Shown here piece by piece: positions 8,701-18,412 of a stretch of DNA of 64,000 nucleotides. Location: contig NZ_OX638201.1 in assembly GCF_951805225.1 (NCBI RefSeq), positions 5,022,001 to 5,086,000 of the forward strand, given 5' to 3'. The notes under the pieces were generated by a model. That model saw nothing but the letters and a program-made list of their open reading frames with translations. It searched no databases and was not told the DNA's origin. The DNA is from an uncultured Flavobacterium sp. (GTDB lineage Bacteria; Bacteroidota; Bacteroidia; Flavobacteriales; Flavobacteriaceae). The translations under genes and the position numbers were made by a program. Every line of letters begins with the position of its first letter. Positions within the stretch are counted from its first letter, which is position 1.

Positions 8701-9621
8701 CTAATTCAATGAGTTTTTAAACTCTAAAGGTGTTAAGTTGGTTTTCTTTTTGAAGAGTTTGCTAAATGATTGCGGATATTCAAAACCCAATTGATACGCT
8801 ATTTCTGCCACAGAAAGATTAGTAGAAATCAGAAAGTCTTTTGATTTTTCGATAAGTTTCGAATGAATGTGTTGTTGCGCATTTTGTCCGGTTAAATTTC
8901 GGAGCATGTCGCTGAGATAATGTGTAGAAACGTTGATTTGTGAAGCAAGAAAATCTACAGTTGGTAATCCTCTTTTTAGAGTTTCGGCATTATTGAGATA
9001 ATTATCCAGAGTATCTTCTACTTTAAGTAATAAATCGTGACTGATTGTTTTTCTGGTAATGAATTGACGTTTATAAAAACGATTACTATAATTAAGCAAA
9101 ACATCAATATATGAAACGATAACATCCTGACTCATTTCGTCTATTGCGGTATGAAGCTCTTTGTCAATGCTGGTTAATAATCCTATAATGGTTGTTTTTT
9201 CGCTATCAGAAAGATGAAGCGCTTCATTAGTATCATAAGAAAAGAAGCCGTATTTTTTGATGTTTTTCCCTAAAGGATAATTTCTAATAAAATCCGGATG
9301 AAAAAGCAGCGTATAACCGTGATATTCGATTCCTTCTTCGCTATCTGTAAAAATCAATTGATTAGGCGAAGCAAACATTAATCCGCCTTCATTAAAATCA
9401 TAATAACCTTGGCCGTAGCCCATTTTTCCGTTAGTCGAAAACTTATAAGATATCTTGTAAAAATCGAGTAAAAAAGAAGTATTTGTTAAATCAGCATTTA
9501 TGACAAGTTGCGTGTTATCGACTAAACTTATCATAGGATGAAGCGGTTTAGGAAGCTTCAATAAACTATGAAATTGCGATATAGAGGAAATTTTTGCCGG
9601 ATTATTATTTTTCTTTTCCAT
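8701..9621 (-). CDS. AraC-family transcriptional regulator
   Basis: 306 residues from the ATG at 9621 (MEKKNNNPAKIS); an upstream in-frame ATG at 9660 would add 13 unlikely residues. Residues about 20-190 are a cupin-like sensor domain (YGQGYYDFNEGGLMFASPNQ). The last 100 form the AraC double helix-turn-helix (LPTVDFLASQINVSTHYLSD, then SVAEIAYQLGFEYPQSFSKL). It lies 73 bases after the SDR gene on the same strand and probably controls it; effector unknown. Confidence 0.9.
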   Translation of the reverse strand: MEKKNNNPAKISSISQFHSLLKLPKPLHPMISLVDNTQLVINADLTNTSFLLDFYKISYKFSTNGKMGYGQGYYDFNEGGLMFASPNQLIFTDSEEGIEYHGYTLLFHPDFIRNYPLGKNIKKYGFFSYDTNEALHLSDSEKTTIIGLLTSIDKELHTAIDEMSQDVIVSYIDVLLNYSNRFYKRQFITRKTISHDLLLKVEDTLDNYLNNAETLKRGLPTVDFLASQINVSTHYLSDMLRNLTGQNAQQHIHSKLIEKSKDFLISTNLSVAEIAYQLGFEYPQSFSKLFKKKTNLTPLEFKNSLN

Positions 9622-9694
9622 GATATAAATGTATAAAAAATTCAAAAACGAATACCGCACAGCTTATCAAAACCTGAGCGGTATCAGTAATAAA

Positions 9695-10498
9695 TTATGC
9701 TCCTAAAAATTGTTTGCCAAATGCAGCACGAAAAACTTCGTCACCTTGTTCTTGTCTTTGTTTGTAAAGTGCTTTTGCGTCTTCTCCCGCCACATATCTC
9801 AGTTGGGTTTTTCCGTCTGTTGCAGCTTCGTAAACAACATCTGCAATTTGTTCAGGTGTTGATGCCATTTCAAACATTACATCTACATTTTCAAACATTT
9901 TATTTGCCATTGCTTCATATTCAGGTTTAACTCCAGTGTCAAGAGAACCATGAAGAAATTCTGTTTTAATACCGCCCGGAGAAACCGTTTTAATATTGAT
10001 TCCAAAAGGATTTAATTCATAAGCCATACTTTCGCTCCAGCCTTCTAATCCCCATTTTGTTGCATGATATACAGATCCTAAAGGAAAAGATATCAATCCG
10101 CCAATAGAAGTTGTGGAGATAAATAAGCCGCTTTTTCTTTCTCTGAAATACGGAATAAAAGCATTGGTAACACGAATTACGCCTAATAAATTTGTGTTTA
10201 ATTGTTTTGTAATTTGATCGTCATTAAAGCTTTCCAAAGGACCAATCAAACCGTAACCTGCATTATTAAAAACGATATCAATGTCGCTTAATTCCAATGC
10301 TTTTTTAACGGTGCTTTGTATCTGGTCAAAATTCGTAACATCTAATGGTAAAAGAGTTACGTTGTTTAAATTAGAAAGTTCAGTTTCTTTTTCAGGATTT
10401 CTCATTGTTGCGATAACATTCCATCCTTTTTGTTGAAATAATTTTGCTGTAGCTTTTCCTAAACCTGATGAAGCGCCTGTGATAAAAATAGTTTTCAT
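9695..10498 (-). CDS. SDR-family oxidoreductase
   Basis: 267 residues. Classical short-chain dehydrogenase: cofactor motif TGASSGLG (residues 7-14), NNAGYG near residue 87, and the catalytic Tyr-x3-Lys as YHATK near residue 145. The C-terminus is typical of uncharacterised SDRs annotated as aldehyde- or ketone-reducing enzymes. Substrate unknown. Neighbour and likely target of the AraC regulator just downstream. Confidence 0.9.
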   Translation of the reverse strand: MKTIFITGASSGLGKATAKLFQQKGWNVIATMRNPEKETELSNLNNVTLLPLDVTNFDQIQSTVKKALELSDIDIVFNNAGYGLIGPLESFNDDQITKQLNTNLLGVIRVTNAFIPYFRERKSGLFISTTSIGGLISFPLGSVYHATKWGLEGWSESMAYELNPFGINIKTVSPGGIKTEFLHGSLDTGVKPEYEAMANKMFENVDVMFEMASTPEQIADVVYEAATDGKTQLRYVAGEDAKALYKQRQEQGDEVFRAAFGKQFLGA

Positions 10499-10825
10499 AA
10501 TAATTTGTTTTAAATTGATAGGGCAAAGTTCTGGATAGAGTGGAGTTTAAAAGTGTTCATTTTGGTACAATGAGTATCCAAAATGAATAATCAAAGTTTT
10601 TAACTTCAAATAATCGAAATTTTATCATTTTTATCGCTTTTTAACAGTTTCTAATAATGATTTTGATTAATGCTTTTTGTGCAATTCTTTATTTTCTTAA
10701 GCGAAAAAAAAGCGTAAATTTGAACTTCCTCCATTTTCCATAAAGCAATTTTTATAATCCATATAATCAGAGATTTATATTTGGAAAGATTGGAATTTGG
10801 AACTTAATTTTGCCTTTTTAAACTT
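10499..10825. other. Divergent intergenic region between the SDR gene and dnaE
   Basis: 327 bases of AT-rich sequence. The dnaE promoter is at 10781-10812; I found no convincing -7 box for the SDR gene, no ORF and no strong hairpin. Confidence 0.6.
10781..10812 (+). promoter_or_regulatory. dnaE promoter
   Basis: TTG (10781-10783), 21-base spacer, TAATTTTG (10805-10812). The -7 box ends only 13 bases before the dnaE ATG, so the leader is very short. Confidence 0.65.
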
Positions 10826-13800
10826 ATGTATTTAATATTCGATACCGAAACTACTGGATTACCAAAACGTTGGGACGCTCCAATTACTGATTCTGATAAC
10901 TGGCCTCGCTGTATTCAGATCGCCTGGCAGCTTCATGACGAAATGGGGCAACTTATCGAACATCAGGATTATTTGGTTAAGCCTGACGGATTTAATATTC
11001 CGTATGATGCAGAACGTATTCACGGGATTTCTACAGAATTGGCTGAAGCCGATGGAATCACTTTGGCCGAAGTTTTGGAGAAATTTAATATTGCATTAAG
11101 TAAAACGAAATTTATTGTAGGTCAGAATTTAGGTTTCGACGTCAATATTATGGGAGCCGAATTTCATAGAATGGGTGTAGATTCTGCTATGAGTTCAATG
11201 CCGGTTTTGGATACATGTACAGAAGTTACGGCTTCATTATTGAAACTTCCGGGAGGTCGTGGAGGTAAATTTAAATTACCAACATTAACAGAATTACACG
11301 AATATCTTTTTAATAAACCTTTCGCAGAAGCGCACAACGCAACTGCCGACGTTGAGGCAACTACGCGTTGTTTTCTGGAGTTAATTAGAAGAGAAGTTTT
11401 TACCAAAGAAGAACTGGATGTTCCGAAGGATTATTTTAAAGATTTCCAAACTAGAAATCCACAGGAATTTCCGTTAATTGGTTTAAAACATATCAATCTT
11501 AAAAAAGCTTCTGATAAAATCAGAGAGCAGTTAAAAGCTTTAGAATCTGTTGGGCAAGAACCTACAGTTTCACATTCTGACAGAGAAGATTTTAAAGAAG
11601 CAAAATACGCGCATTTACACAATCATACTCAATTTTCGGTTTTACAATCGACTATAGGTATTGGTAATATTGTTGCGGCTACAGCCAAAAACGGAATGCC
11701 TGCCGTTGCAATGACGGATACAGGAAACATGATGGGAGCTTTTCACTTTGTGAGCGCCGTTATGAATCACAATAAAGCAGCATCGGGAAAAAATAAAGCT
11801 TTGGTTGAAGCTGGTGAAGAACCAACAGAAACCGAAATAAAACCAATCGTAGGTTGCGAATTTAATGTCTGCGACAATCACTTAGATAAAAGTAAAAAAG
11901 ACAACGGAAATCAGGTTGTATTATTAGCCAAAAACAAAAATGGTTATCACAATCTGGCAAAAATGTCTTCGATTGCTTTTACAAACGGATTTTATTATGT
12001 TCCGAGGATTGACCGTGCGATTGTTGAAAAATACAAAGAAGATATCATGGTTTTGTCCGGAAATTTATACGGAGAAATTCCGAGTAAAATTCTGAACATC
12101 GGTGAAAACCAAGCCGAAGAAGCTTTGATTTGGTGGAAAGAACAATTTGGCGATGATTTTTATCTCGAGATTATGCGACATAATCAGGAAGATGAAAATC
12201 GTGTAAATAAAACCCTGATTGAGTTTTCTAAAAAACATGATGTCAAATTAATTGCAACAAATAACACCTATTATTTAAATAAAGAAGATGCCAACGCACA
12301 CGACATTTTATTGTGTGTAAAAGATGGTGAAAAACAAGCGACGCCAATTGGTCGTGGTCGAGGTTATCGTTACGGATTACCAAATCAGGAATACTATTAT
12401 AAGACTGGTGAAGAGATGAAAAAACTCTTTGCTGATTTGCCTGATTCGATTATTAATATTCAGGAAATTATAGACAAAGTCGAAACTTACTCACTTTATC
12501 GTGATGTATTGCTTCCTAAGTTTGATATTCCAGAAGAGTTTGTAGTTGTCGAAGATGAAGCTGATGGCGGAGTTCGTGGAGAGAATAAATATTTGCGACA
12601 CCTTACAATGGTTGGTGCAAAAAAACGATACGGAGAAATTACAGAATCTATTCAGGAACGTCTGGATTTTGAGTTATTAACGATTTCCAATTCAGGATAT
12701 CCGGGTTACTTTTTGATCGTTCAGGATTTCATCGCCGAAGCCAGAAATATGGACGTTTCGGTTGGACCAGGCCGTGGATCTGCTGCGGGATCTGCCGTAG
12801 CATATTGTTTAGGAATTACCAATATTGACCCTATTAAGTACGATTTGCTTTTTGAGCGTTTCCTAAATCCTGACCGTGTATCCATGCCCGATATTGATAT
12901 CGATTTTGATGACGAGGGTCGTGGTCGTGTTATGGATTATGTAATTAATAAATACGGTCAAAATCAGGTTGCGCAAATTATTACTTATGGTAAAATGGCA
13001 ACCAAATCTGCGATTCGTGATACGGCTCGTGTACTGGATTTACCATTATTTGAAGCCGATAGAATTGCAAAACTGATTCCGGCAATGATGCCATCAAAAT
13101 GGAATTTGGCGCGTTTTATTTCTGAAAGCGAAGATGAAGTTAAAAAAGCCCTTCGATCAGATGAATATGATAATGTAAAAGAATTGATCGCTATTGCCAA
13201 TGAAGATGATTTGGCTGGAGAAACAATTCAACAGGCAAAAATTCTTGAAGGATCGATGCGAAATACCGGAATTCACGCCTGTGGTGTAATTATTACGCCA
13301 TCGGATATTACGAATTTCGTTCCCGTTACCACAGCAAAAGATTCTGATTTATATGTAACACAGTTTGATAACTCGGTTGCAGAAAGTGCAGGATTGCTGA
13401 AGATGGACTTCTTGGGTCTGAAGACCCTTACCTTAATTAAAGATACCGTTAAACTGGTAAAATATAGAAACGGAATTGATTTGGATCCGGATACATTTCC
13501 AATTGATGATGTTGAAACTTATGCACTTTTCCAGAGAGGAGAAACGGTTGGAATCTTCCAATACGAGTCACCCGGAATGCAGAAATACATGAAGGATCTG
13601 AAGCCAACGGTTTTTGGAGATTTAATTGCCATGAATGCACTATATCGTCCGGGACCTTTGGAGTATATTCCATCTTTCGTAAGAAGAAAAAATGGCGAAG
13701 AAGAAATCAAATACGATTTAGATGCCTGTGAAGAATATTTAGGAGAAACCTACGGAATTACCGTTTACCAAGAGCAGGTAATGCTTTTGTCGCAATCGCT

Positions 13801-15364
13801 GGCTGACTTTACAAAAGGTGAGGCCGACGTTTTGCGTAAGGCGATGGGTAAGAAACAAAAAGACGTACTAGACAAAATGAAGCCGAAGTTCGTAGAACAA
13901 GCGGCGAAAAAAGGTCATGATGCAAAAGTTTTAGAGAAAATCTGGAAAGACTGGGAAGCATTTGCGAGTTACGCCTTCAACAAATCGCACTCGACTTGTT
14001 ATGCCTGGATTGCGTACCAAACCGCTTATTTAAAAGCGCATTATCCTGCCGAATATATGGCAGCGGTACTTTCGAATAACATGAATGATATTAAACAAGT
14101 ATCATTTTTCATGGAAGAATGTAAGCGAATGGGATTGCAGGTTTTAGGTCCAGACGTAAACGAATCATACTATAAATTTACCGTAAATGATGAATATGCG
14201 GTACGTTTTGGTATGGGAGCGATTAAAGGAGTAGGTTCCGGAGCTGTTGCAACTATTGTAGAAAACAGAAAAGACGGTAAATATAAATCGATTTTTGACT
14301 TGGCAAAACGTATTGATTTGCGTGCAGCCAATAAAAAAGCAATTGAAAACTTAGCGCTTGCGGGAGGTTTTGATTCATTTGAAGGAACAACCAGAGCACA
14401 ATATTTTCATGATGATGGTGACGGAATTACATTTTATGAAAAAGCGATGCGTTACGGATCGAAGTTTCAGGAAAACGAAAACTCATCTCAGGTAAGTTTA
14501 TTTGGAGAAGCAAGCGAAGTGCAAATTGCAGAACCTGTTGTGCCTCCATGCGAAGATTGGAGCACAATGGAAAAACTAGCCAAAGAAAAAGAAGTTGTTG
14601 GGATTTATATTTCCGGACATCCTTTGGACGATTTTAGATTTGAGATGAAATACTTCTGTAATTCCCGATTGGAATGGTTGAAAAGTATGAACGAATATGT
14701 AGGTAAAAATCTAAATTTTGCCGGAATCATAAATAACGTACAGCATCGTGTGGCAAAAAACGGAAAAGGCTGGGCAGTATTTAATTTAGAAGGATACGAC
14801 GAAAGTTACGAGTTTAAGATTTTTGGTGAAGAATACTTAAAATTCCGCCATTTCCTGATTCAGAATAATTTTGCTTTCATAAAAATATTAATAAAAGACG
14901 GTTGGGTAAATCATGATACAGGTAAAAAATCTGATCCTAGAATGCAGTTTGTTGAGGTTAGACAATTGCAGGATATCTTAGAAGCTTTTGCTAAAAAGCT
15001 AATTTTATTATTGAATATAAAAGATTTACAGACAGAGTTTATTCACAAGTTAAGTGATTTGTTTAATCAGAATAAAGGAGATAATTCAGTGACTTTTGAA
15101 ATCATGGAATTAGAGAGAATAAAACGTCTCGTTGAGGTCGAAACAACAAATGAGTTTGAAGAAACCGAAGATGCTGTTTTTGCAGACGAAAATGAAGATA
15201 GTGATGCATCACTTGAAGATACTAAGACCAAAGAAGTAAATGAAGTTGAAGAAATAAAAGTTGTAACCAAATTATCAATGCCAAGCCGTAGGTTAAAAAT
15301 TAAGATTTCTGCTGAACTATTACAGGAATTGGAGAAAATGCAGATCAATTTTAAGCTAAATTAA
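10826..15364 (+). CDS. dnaE: DNA polymerase III alpha subunit with N-terminal DEDDh exonuclease
   Basis: 1512 residues, longer than the usual ~1160. Residues 1 to about 195 are a DnaQ-like exonuclease (IFDTETTG with Asp 6 and Glu 8; HNATADVEATTRCF near the end). A PHP domain starts near residue 262 (HLHNHTQFSVL). The polymerase core has the catalytic PDIDIDFDD near residue 688 and GPGRGSAAGSAVAYCLG. The tail has an OB-fold (NFAGIINNVQHRV) and an acidic linker. It is the replicative polymerase with its own proofreading domain. Internal sequence is intact, with no frameshift. Confidence 0.95.
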   Translation: MYLIFDTETTGLPKRWDAPITDSDNWPRCIQIAWQLHDEMGQLIEHQDYLVKPDGFNIPYDAERIHGISTELAEADGITLAEVLEKFNIALSKTKFIVGQNLGFDVNIMGAEFHRMGVDSAMSSMPVLDTCTEVTASLLKLPGGRGGKFKLPTLTELHEYLFNKPFAEAHNATADVEATTRCFLELIRREVFTKEELDVPKDYFKDFQTRNPQEFPLIGLKHINLKKASDKIREQLKALESVGQEPTVSHSDREDFKEAKYAHLHNHTQFSVLQSTIGIGNIVAATAKNGMPAVAMTDTGNMMGAFHFVSAVMNHNKAASGKNKALVEAGEEPTETEIKPIVGCEFNVCDNHLDKSKKDNGNQVVLLAKNKNGYHNLAKMSSIAFTNGFYYVPRIDRAIVEKYKEDIMVLSGNLYGEIPSKILNIGENQAEEALIWWKEQFGDDFYLEIMRHNQEDENRVNKTLIEFSKKHDVKLIATNNTYYLNKEDANAHDILLCVKDGEKQATPIGRGRGYRYGLPNQEYYYKTGEEMKKLFADLPDSIINIQEIIDKVETYSLYRDVLLPKFDIPEEFVVVEDEADGGVRGENKYLRHLTMVGAKKRYGEITESIQERLDFELLTISNSGYPGYFLIVQDFIAEARNMDVSVGPGRGSAAGSAVAYCLGITNIDPIKYDLLFERFLNPDRVSMPDIDIDFDDEGRGRVMDYVINKYGQNQVAQIITYGKMATKSAIRDTARVLDLPLFEADRIAKLIPAMMPSKWNLARFISESEDEVKKALRSDEYDNVKELIAIANEDDLAGETIQQAKILEGSMRNTGIHACGVIITPSDITNFVPVTTAKDSDLYVTQFDNSVAESAGLLKMDFLGLKTLTLIKDTVKLVKYRNGIDLDPDTFPIDDVETYALFQRGETVGIFQYESPGMQKYMKDLKPTVFGDLIAMNALYRPGPLEYIPSFVRRKNGEEEIKYDLDACEEYLGETYGITVYQEQVMLLSQSLADFTKGEADVLRKAMGKKQKDVLDKMKPKFVEQAAKKGHDAKVLEKIWKDWEAFASYAFNKSHSTCYAWIAYQTAYLKAHYPAEYMAAVLSNNMNDIKQVSFFMEECKRMGLQVLGPDVNESYYKFTVNDEYAVRFGMGAIKGVGSGAVATIVENRKDGKYKSIFDLAKRIDLRAANKKAIENLALAGGFDSFEGTTRAQYFHDDGDGITFYEKAMRYGSKFQENENSSQVSLFGEASEVQIAEPVVPPCEDWSTMEKLAKEKEVVGIYISGHPLDDFRFEMKYFCNSRLEWLKSMNEYVGKNLNFAGIINNVQHRVAKNGKGWAVFNLEGYDESYEFKIFGEEYLKFRHFLIQNNFAFIKILIKDGWVNHDTGKKSDPRMQFVEVRQLQDILEAFAKKLILLLNIKDLQTEFIHKLSDLFNQNKGDNSVTFEIMELERIKRLVEVETTNEFEETEDAVFADENEDSDASLEDTKTKEVNEVEEIKVVTKLSMPSRRLKIKISAELLQELEKMQINFKLN

Positions 15365-15541
15365 ATTTTAACAGTTAAAATTTAGCAGAATACATTTTTT
15401 TTTAGTTAAAAATATGCATGCATAATACTTTTTTAGTAATATTGCGTAAAATTACAACGATTTCGTTCCAAGTCTAACAAAGCAAACTTTAGACATATGT
15501 TAAAATATTCTATGTTTGTAAAAATTAATTAAATCAGAATT

Positions 15542-16513
15542 ATGAAAAAGAACCTATTTTTATTAGGATTATTAGTTTGCTCTATGGCCACAATGGCGCA
15601 AACAGAAAAAGCAGACAAACCAGAAAGCTGGTATTTTAAAGTTGGTGGATCTTATTTCAATCAAACTGCTTCGACTGAATTTCCTGTTGTTGGTGGTCAA
15701 TTGCCAAACAGAGATGTTTATGCAGGTACATTAGCAAATAATAAATTGGTATCTAGAGAAGGAATTACAGGTTCTTTTGGACAAGGTTTTAGAAGTGGAA
15801 TTACTGCTGGTTACCGTTTTTCTCCACGTTTAGGAGTTGAGATGGCTGCAAATTACTACGTTAGTAATTCTAAAACAATGGCACAGACTACAGATAGACT
15901 TATTTCTTATAATCCAGCATCAAGCCCAGCAGCAACTTACTTAAGTTTTACTGCAGAAGGAGAAATCAAAGCTTTTGATTTAGCTCCGGCACTTGTAATG
16001 TTTTTAGGAGAAGCTCATGGTTTTGAACCATATACTAAAGTTGGAGTTATCGTTCCAATTCACGGTACATTAGACATTAAAACAGACAGACAATACACAA
16101 CTTTTGTAAATGGTGCGCAAGTTGCTTCAACAAATGCTTATTCAAAAGACGTTGTTAAACCAAATCCATCACTTGGATTTATGGCTTCTATCGGTACATC
16201 TTATAAATTAGGAAAACACATTTCAGCTTTCGCAGAATTAGAATACCGTAACTTTACTGTACACGGAAAAACTAAAGAAACTGAAATATATACTGAAAAT
16301 GGTGTAGATAAATTAAATACTCCAACTACTTTCCGTCCTGATGCATCATATTCTGCAAGTCACACTAAATATGTAGAGACAATCAATTCTACATCAAATA
16401 GTAAAGTAACTAATGCAGCTGGATTTGATAATACTAAAGCTACTGACGATGTTAGTACTTACGTTGGTATTTCAGGTTTAGGTTTGACTTTAGGTCTTAA
16501 ATACAGCCTATAA
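15542..16513 (+). CDS. Predicted outer-membrane beta-barrel protein
   Basis: 323 residues. MKKNLFLLGLLVCSMATMAQ is a Sec signal peptide. The rest has alternating aromatic/polar strands (WYFKVGGSYFNQ, GITAGYRFSPRLGVEMAANYY, ISAFAELEYRNFTV) and ends GLGLTLGLKYSL, a typical barrel C-terminus. Probably an OmpA-type 8- to 10-strand barrel or porin; ligand unknown. A TATGTTTG -7 box lies at 15511-15518 and a strong terminator follows. Confidence 0.85.
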   Translation: MKKNLFLLGLLVCSMATMAQTEKADKPESWYFKVGGSYFNQTASTEFPVVGGQLPNRDVYAGTLANNKLVSREGITGSFGQGFRSGITAGYRFSPRLGVEMAANYYVSNSKTMAQTTDRLISYNPASSPAATYLSFTAEGEIKAFDLAPALVMFLGEAHGFEPYTKVGVIVPIHGTLDIKTDRQYTTFVNGAQVASTNAYSKDVVKPNPSLGFMASIGTSYKLGKHISAFAELEYRNFTVHGKTKETEIYTENGVDKLNTPTTFRPDASYSASHTKYVETINSTSNSKVTNAAGFDNTKATDDVSTYVGISGLGLTLGLKYSL

Positions 16514-16536
16514 TTCTAAAGAGATTTATACTTTAT

Positions 16537-16575
16537 AAAAAAGAGGATATTCAAATGAATATCCTCTTTTTTTTT
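16537..16575 (+). terminator. Terminator after the barrel protein gene
   Basis: Perfect 16-bp stem (16537-16552 with 16557-16572; core GAGGATATTC), AAAT loop, T-rich 3' arm. Confidence 0.92.
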
Positions 16576-16576
16576 G

Positions 16577-16640
16577 TCATTTCTAACGCAAGGAAAAAAT
16601 CACAAAAGAAACTCCGCAAAGAATGTTTATCAATCTTTGT
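16577..16640. repeat. aaactccg / caatctttgtcga dispersed words
   Basis: A degenerate half-copy of the tgtcatttcgac...aaatcacac...aaactccg...caatctttgtcga family, whose better copies are at 48354-48455 and 50964-51055. Confidence 0.6.
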
Positions 16641-16654
16641 CGAATCAATTGTGT

Positions 16655-16760
16655 AGAATGGATTAAAATCCATCCCTACAATATAAATCGAGCCGAAGGC
16701 TCTTTATATAGAGTTCCGGAGGAACGAATTATTTTGTAGCAAGGGATTTTAATCCCTTGA
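16655..16760. repeat. Row of four short palindromes (GTTCCGGAGGAAC family)
   Basis: In order: ATGGATTAAAATCCAT (16658-16673); a hairpin of ATATAAA plus GAGCC pairing with GGCTC plus TTTATAT (16681-16709); GTTCCGGAGGAAC (16713-16725); AAGGGATTTTAATCCCTT (16741-16758). The third and fourth recur in the tandem array at 47998-48340. No gene lies between 16514 and 17035. Confidence 0.85.
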
Positions 16761-16800
16761 ACGCGACGTAACCATAATATTTGCCATCCCAATTTCTAAA

Positions 16801-16935
16801 ATATTTTTCAGGAGCTAATCCCGCACCCGAGCCTGAAAGTGCGAACTGGCGAAGCAATCCGTTACAATCTTTTGTGCCTCCCGATAGCTATCGGGACCGC
16901 CACAAAAGGATTTCCACTTCTATCGGGGCTATGAT
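16801..16935 (+). repeat. Dispersed structured repeat, copy 1 (CGCCACAAAAGGAT family)
   Basis: The copy carries gagctaatcccgc, then caatcttttgtg, then the palindrome CCCGATAGCTATCGGG, then ccgccacaaaaggat and tatcggggcta. A second copy with the same ordered words lies on the minus strand at 59221-59310. The flanking words CTTTTGTG and CACAAAAG can pair, enclosing the palindrome. Confidence 0.8.
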
Positions 16936-16972
16936 AATCATTTTGATAAAAACTTTTTCGTTTAATTACGCC

Positions 16973-17005
16973 AAACCCGACAGGTTTTAAAAACCTGTCG
17001 GGTTT
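16973..17005. repeat. AAACCCGACAGGTTT palindromic repeat, copy 2
   Basis: Perfect 15-bp arms (16973-16987 and 16991-17005) around a 3-base loop. Same family as 6018-6050. It lies 30 bases after the Gfo/Idh stop codon and could act as its terminator. Confidence 0.88.
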
Positions 17006-17035
17006 ATAAGATAGTAGGCAATTCACAATCAACAA

Positions 17036-18028
17036 TTATTTCGAATTCCTAAACTCCTTTAAAACTTCATCAATAACCCAGGTTGTTCTGGCGGCCGAAG
17101 TTCCTTTTGAAGGAGAAACACCTTCATTGCCTAAAAGTTCTTCAACAACAGTTTCTATAAAAGGCTGTTGAATATGAAGCGGATTTTCGATTGTAATACT
17201 TTCTTTCTCGCCATTTGTATATTGAATATGAATTGGATCATTTCCGAAAGTAGAGAAAGAGATTTTTCCTTTATCGCCAACGATATCAGTATTATCATAA
17301 CGCTCAAAACTGGCAAAATTCCATAAACCAGTTCCATGAATTCCATTTTCGAATAAAAAAGACATAGAAACAGAATCTTCGGCAGGATAAGCAAGAAGTT
17401 GTTGACTCGCATGTCCGCGAACAGACTTTATCGGACCTAAAGCATAATCAAGAAAATCTAAAGTATGACAAGCCAAATCGACAAAAATTCCACCACCGGA
17501 AATATGCGGCAAAACCGTCCAAGGCAAATTAATATCGTCATCGTAACGAGCTTCAAACGGATGATATAAAATACAATTTACGTGTCTGATTTTGCCAATT
17601 TTGTTTTGATCGATAAGTTCTTTTATTTTTAAAAATCTCGGTAAACGTCTTCTGTAATAAGCCACAAACAAAGGAACGTTATGTTCTTTGCAAGCACTAA
17701 TCATTTCGTTGCATTCTTCAAAGTTTAATGCCATTGGTTTCTCAACGTAAACGGGTTTTCCTGCTTTGGCACACAAAATAGTATATTCTTTATGAGACGA
17801 TGGAGGAGTAGCAATATAAACAGCATCAACTTCAGGATCATTGATTAAATCAACAGCATTTGAGTACCATTTAGGAACATTGTGGCGTTTGGCATAATCT
17901 TCGGCAAGAGCCGCATCTCTTCGCATAACAGCAACCAAAGCTGAGTTTGGTGTTTTCTGAAATGCTGGTCCGCTTTTTACTTCAGTTACATTACCACAGC
18001 CAATAATTCCCCATTTTACAATTTTCAT
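17036..18028 (-). CDS. Gfo/Idh/MocA-family oxidoreductase
   Basis: 330 residues. The Rossmann fold opens VKWGIIGCGNVTE (GxGxxx) and includes the family motif VYVEKPMALN near residue 95. The C-terminal alpha/beta domain (HISGGGIFVDLACHTLDFLDYALG) binds the sugar-like substrate. NAD(P)-dependent, probably oxidising a sugar or inositol; exact substrate not readable. A -7 box TAAATTTG lies on the minus strand at 18051-18058. Confidence 0.9.
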   Translation of the reverse strand: MKIVKWGIIGCGNVTEVKSGPAFQKTPNSALVAVMRRDAALAEDYAKRHNVPKWYSNAVDLINDPEVDAVYIATPPSSHKEYTILCAKAGKPVYVEKPMALNFEECNEMISACKEHNVPLFVAYYRRRLPRFLKIKELIDQNKIGKIRHVNCILYHPFEARYDDDINLPWTVLPHISGGGIFVDLACHTLDFLDYALGPIKSVRGHASQQLLAYPAEDSVSMSFLFENGIHGTGLWNFASFERYDNTDIVGDKGKISFSTFGNDPIHIQYTNGEKESITIENPLHIQQPFIETVVEELLGNEGVSPSKGTSAARTTWVIDEVLKEFRNSK

Positions 18029-18059
18029 TTTTCTGGTTTTTTAGTTAATTCAAATTTAA

Positions 18060-18400
18060 AAAGTTTGTCATGAATTACGCGAATTATTTTCACGCAGATT
18101 TTGGAGGATTTAATTTTACCGCAAAGTTCGCAAAGCTGGTTCAATACAAAGCTTTGCGAACTTTGTGTTTTTACAAAGCCAAGCTGATACAAAATCTTTG
18201 CGTGCTTTGCGGTAAAATTCTTCAGCTACAACAAAAAAGCCACGAACTCACACATTATTTTCTCGCAGATTTTGCAGATTACGCAGATTCCATGCGTAAA
18301 AAATCTGCTTAATCTGGAAAATCTGCGAGAGTAAATATTAGATAAAAAATAAAGCCACGAACTCACAAAATAATTCGTGAAATTCGTGGCTCTAAAAACT
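18060..18400. repeat. Block of three dispersed word families with a 3' hairpin
   Basis: Contains accgcaaagttcgcaaagc (18119-18137) facing ctttgcgtgctttgcggtaaaa (about 18197-18218), gcagattttgcagattacgcagatt near 18270, and gccacgaactcac (18354-18366) facing gtgaaattcgtggc (18377-18390). The last hairpin ends about 20 bases after the peptidase stop codon. No gene supported in 18029-18412. Confidence 0.75.
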
Positions 18401-18412
18401 ATAGACTAAAGT

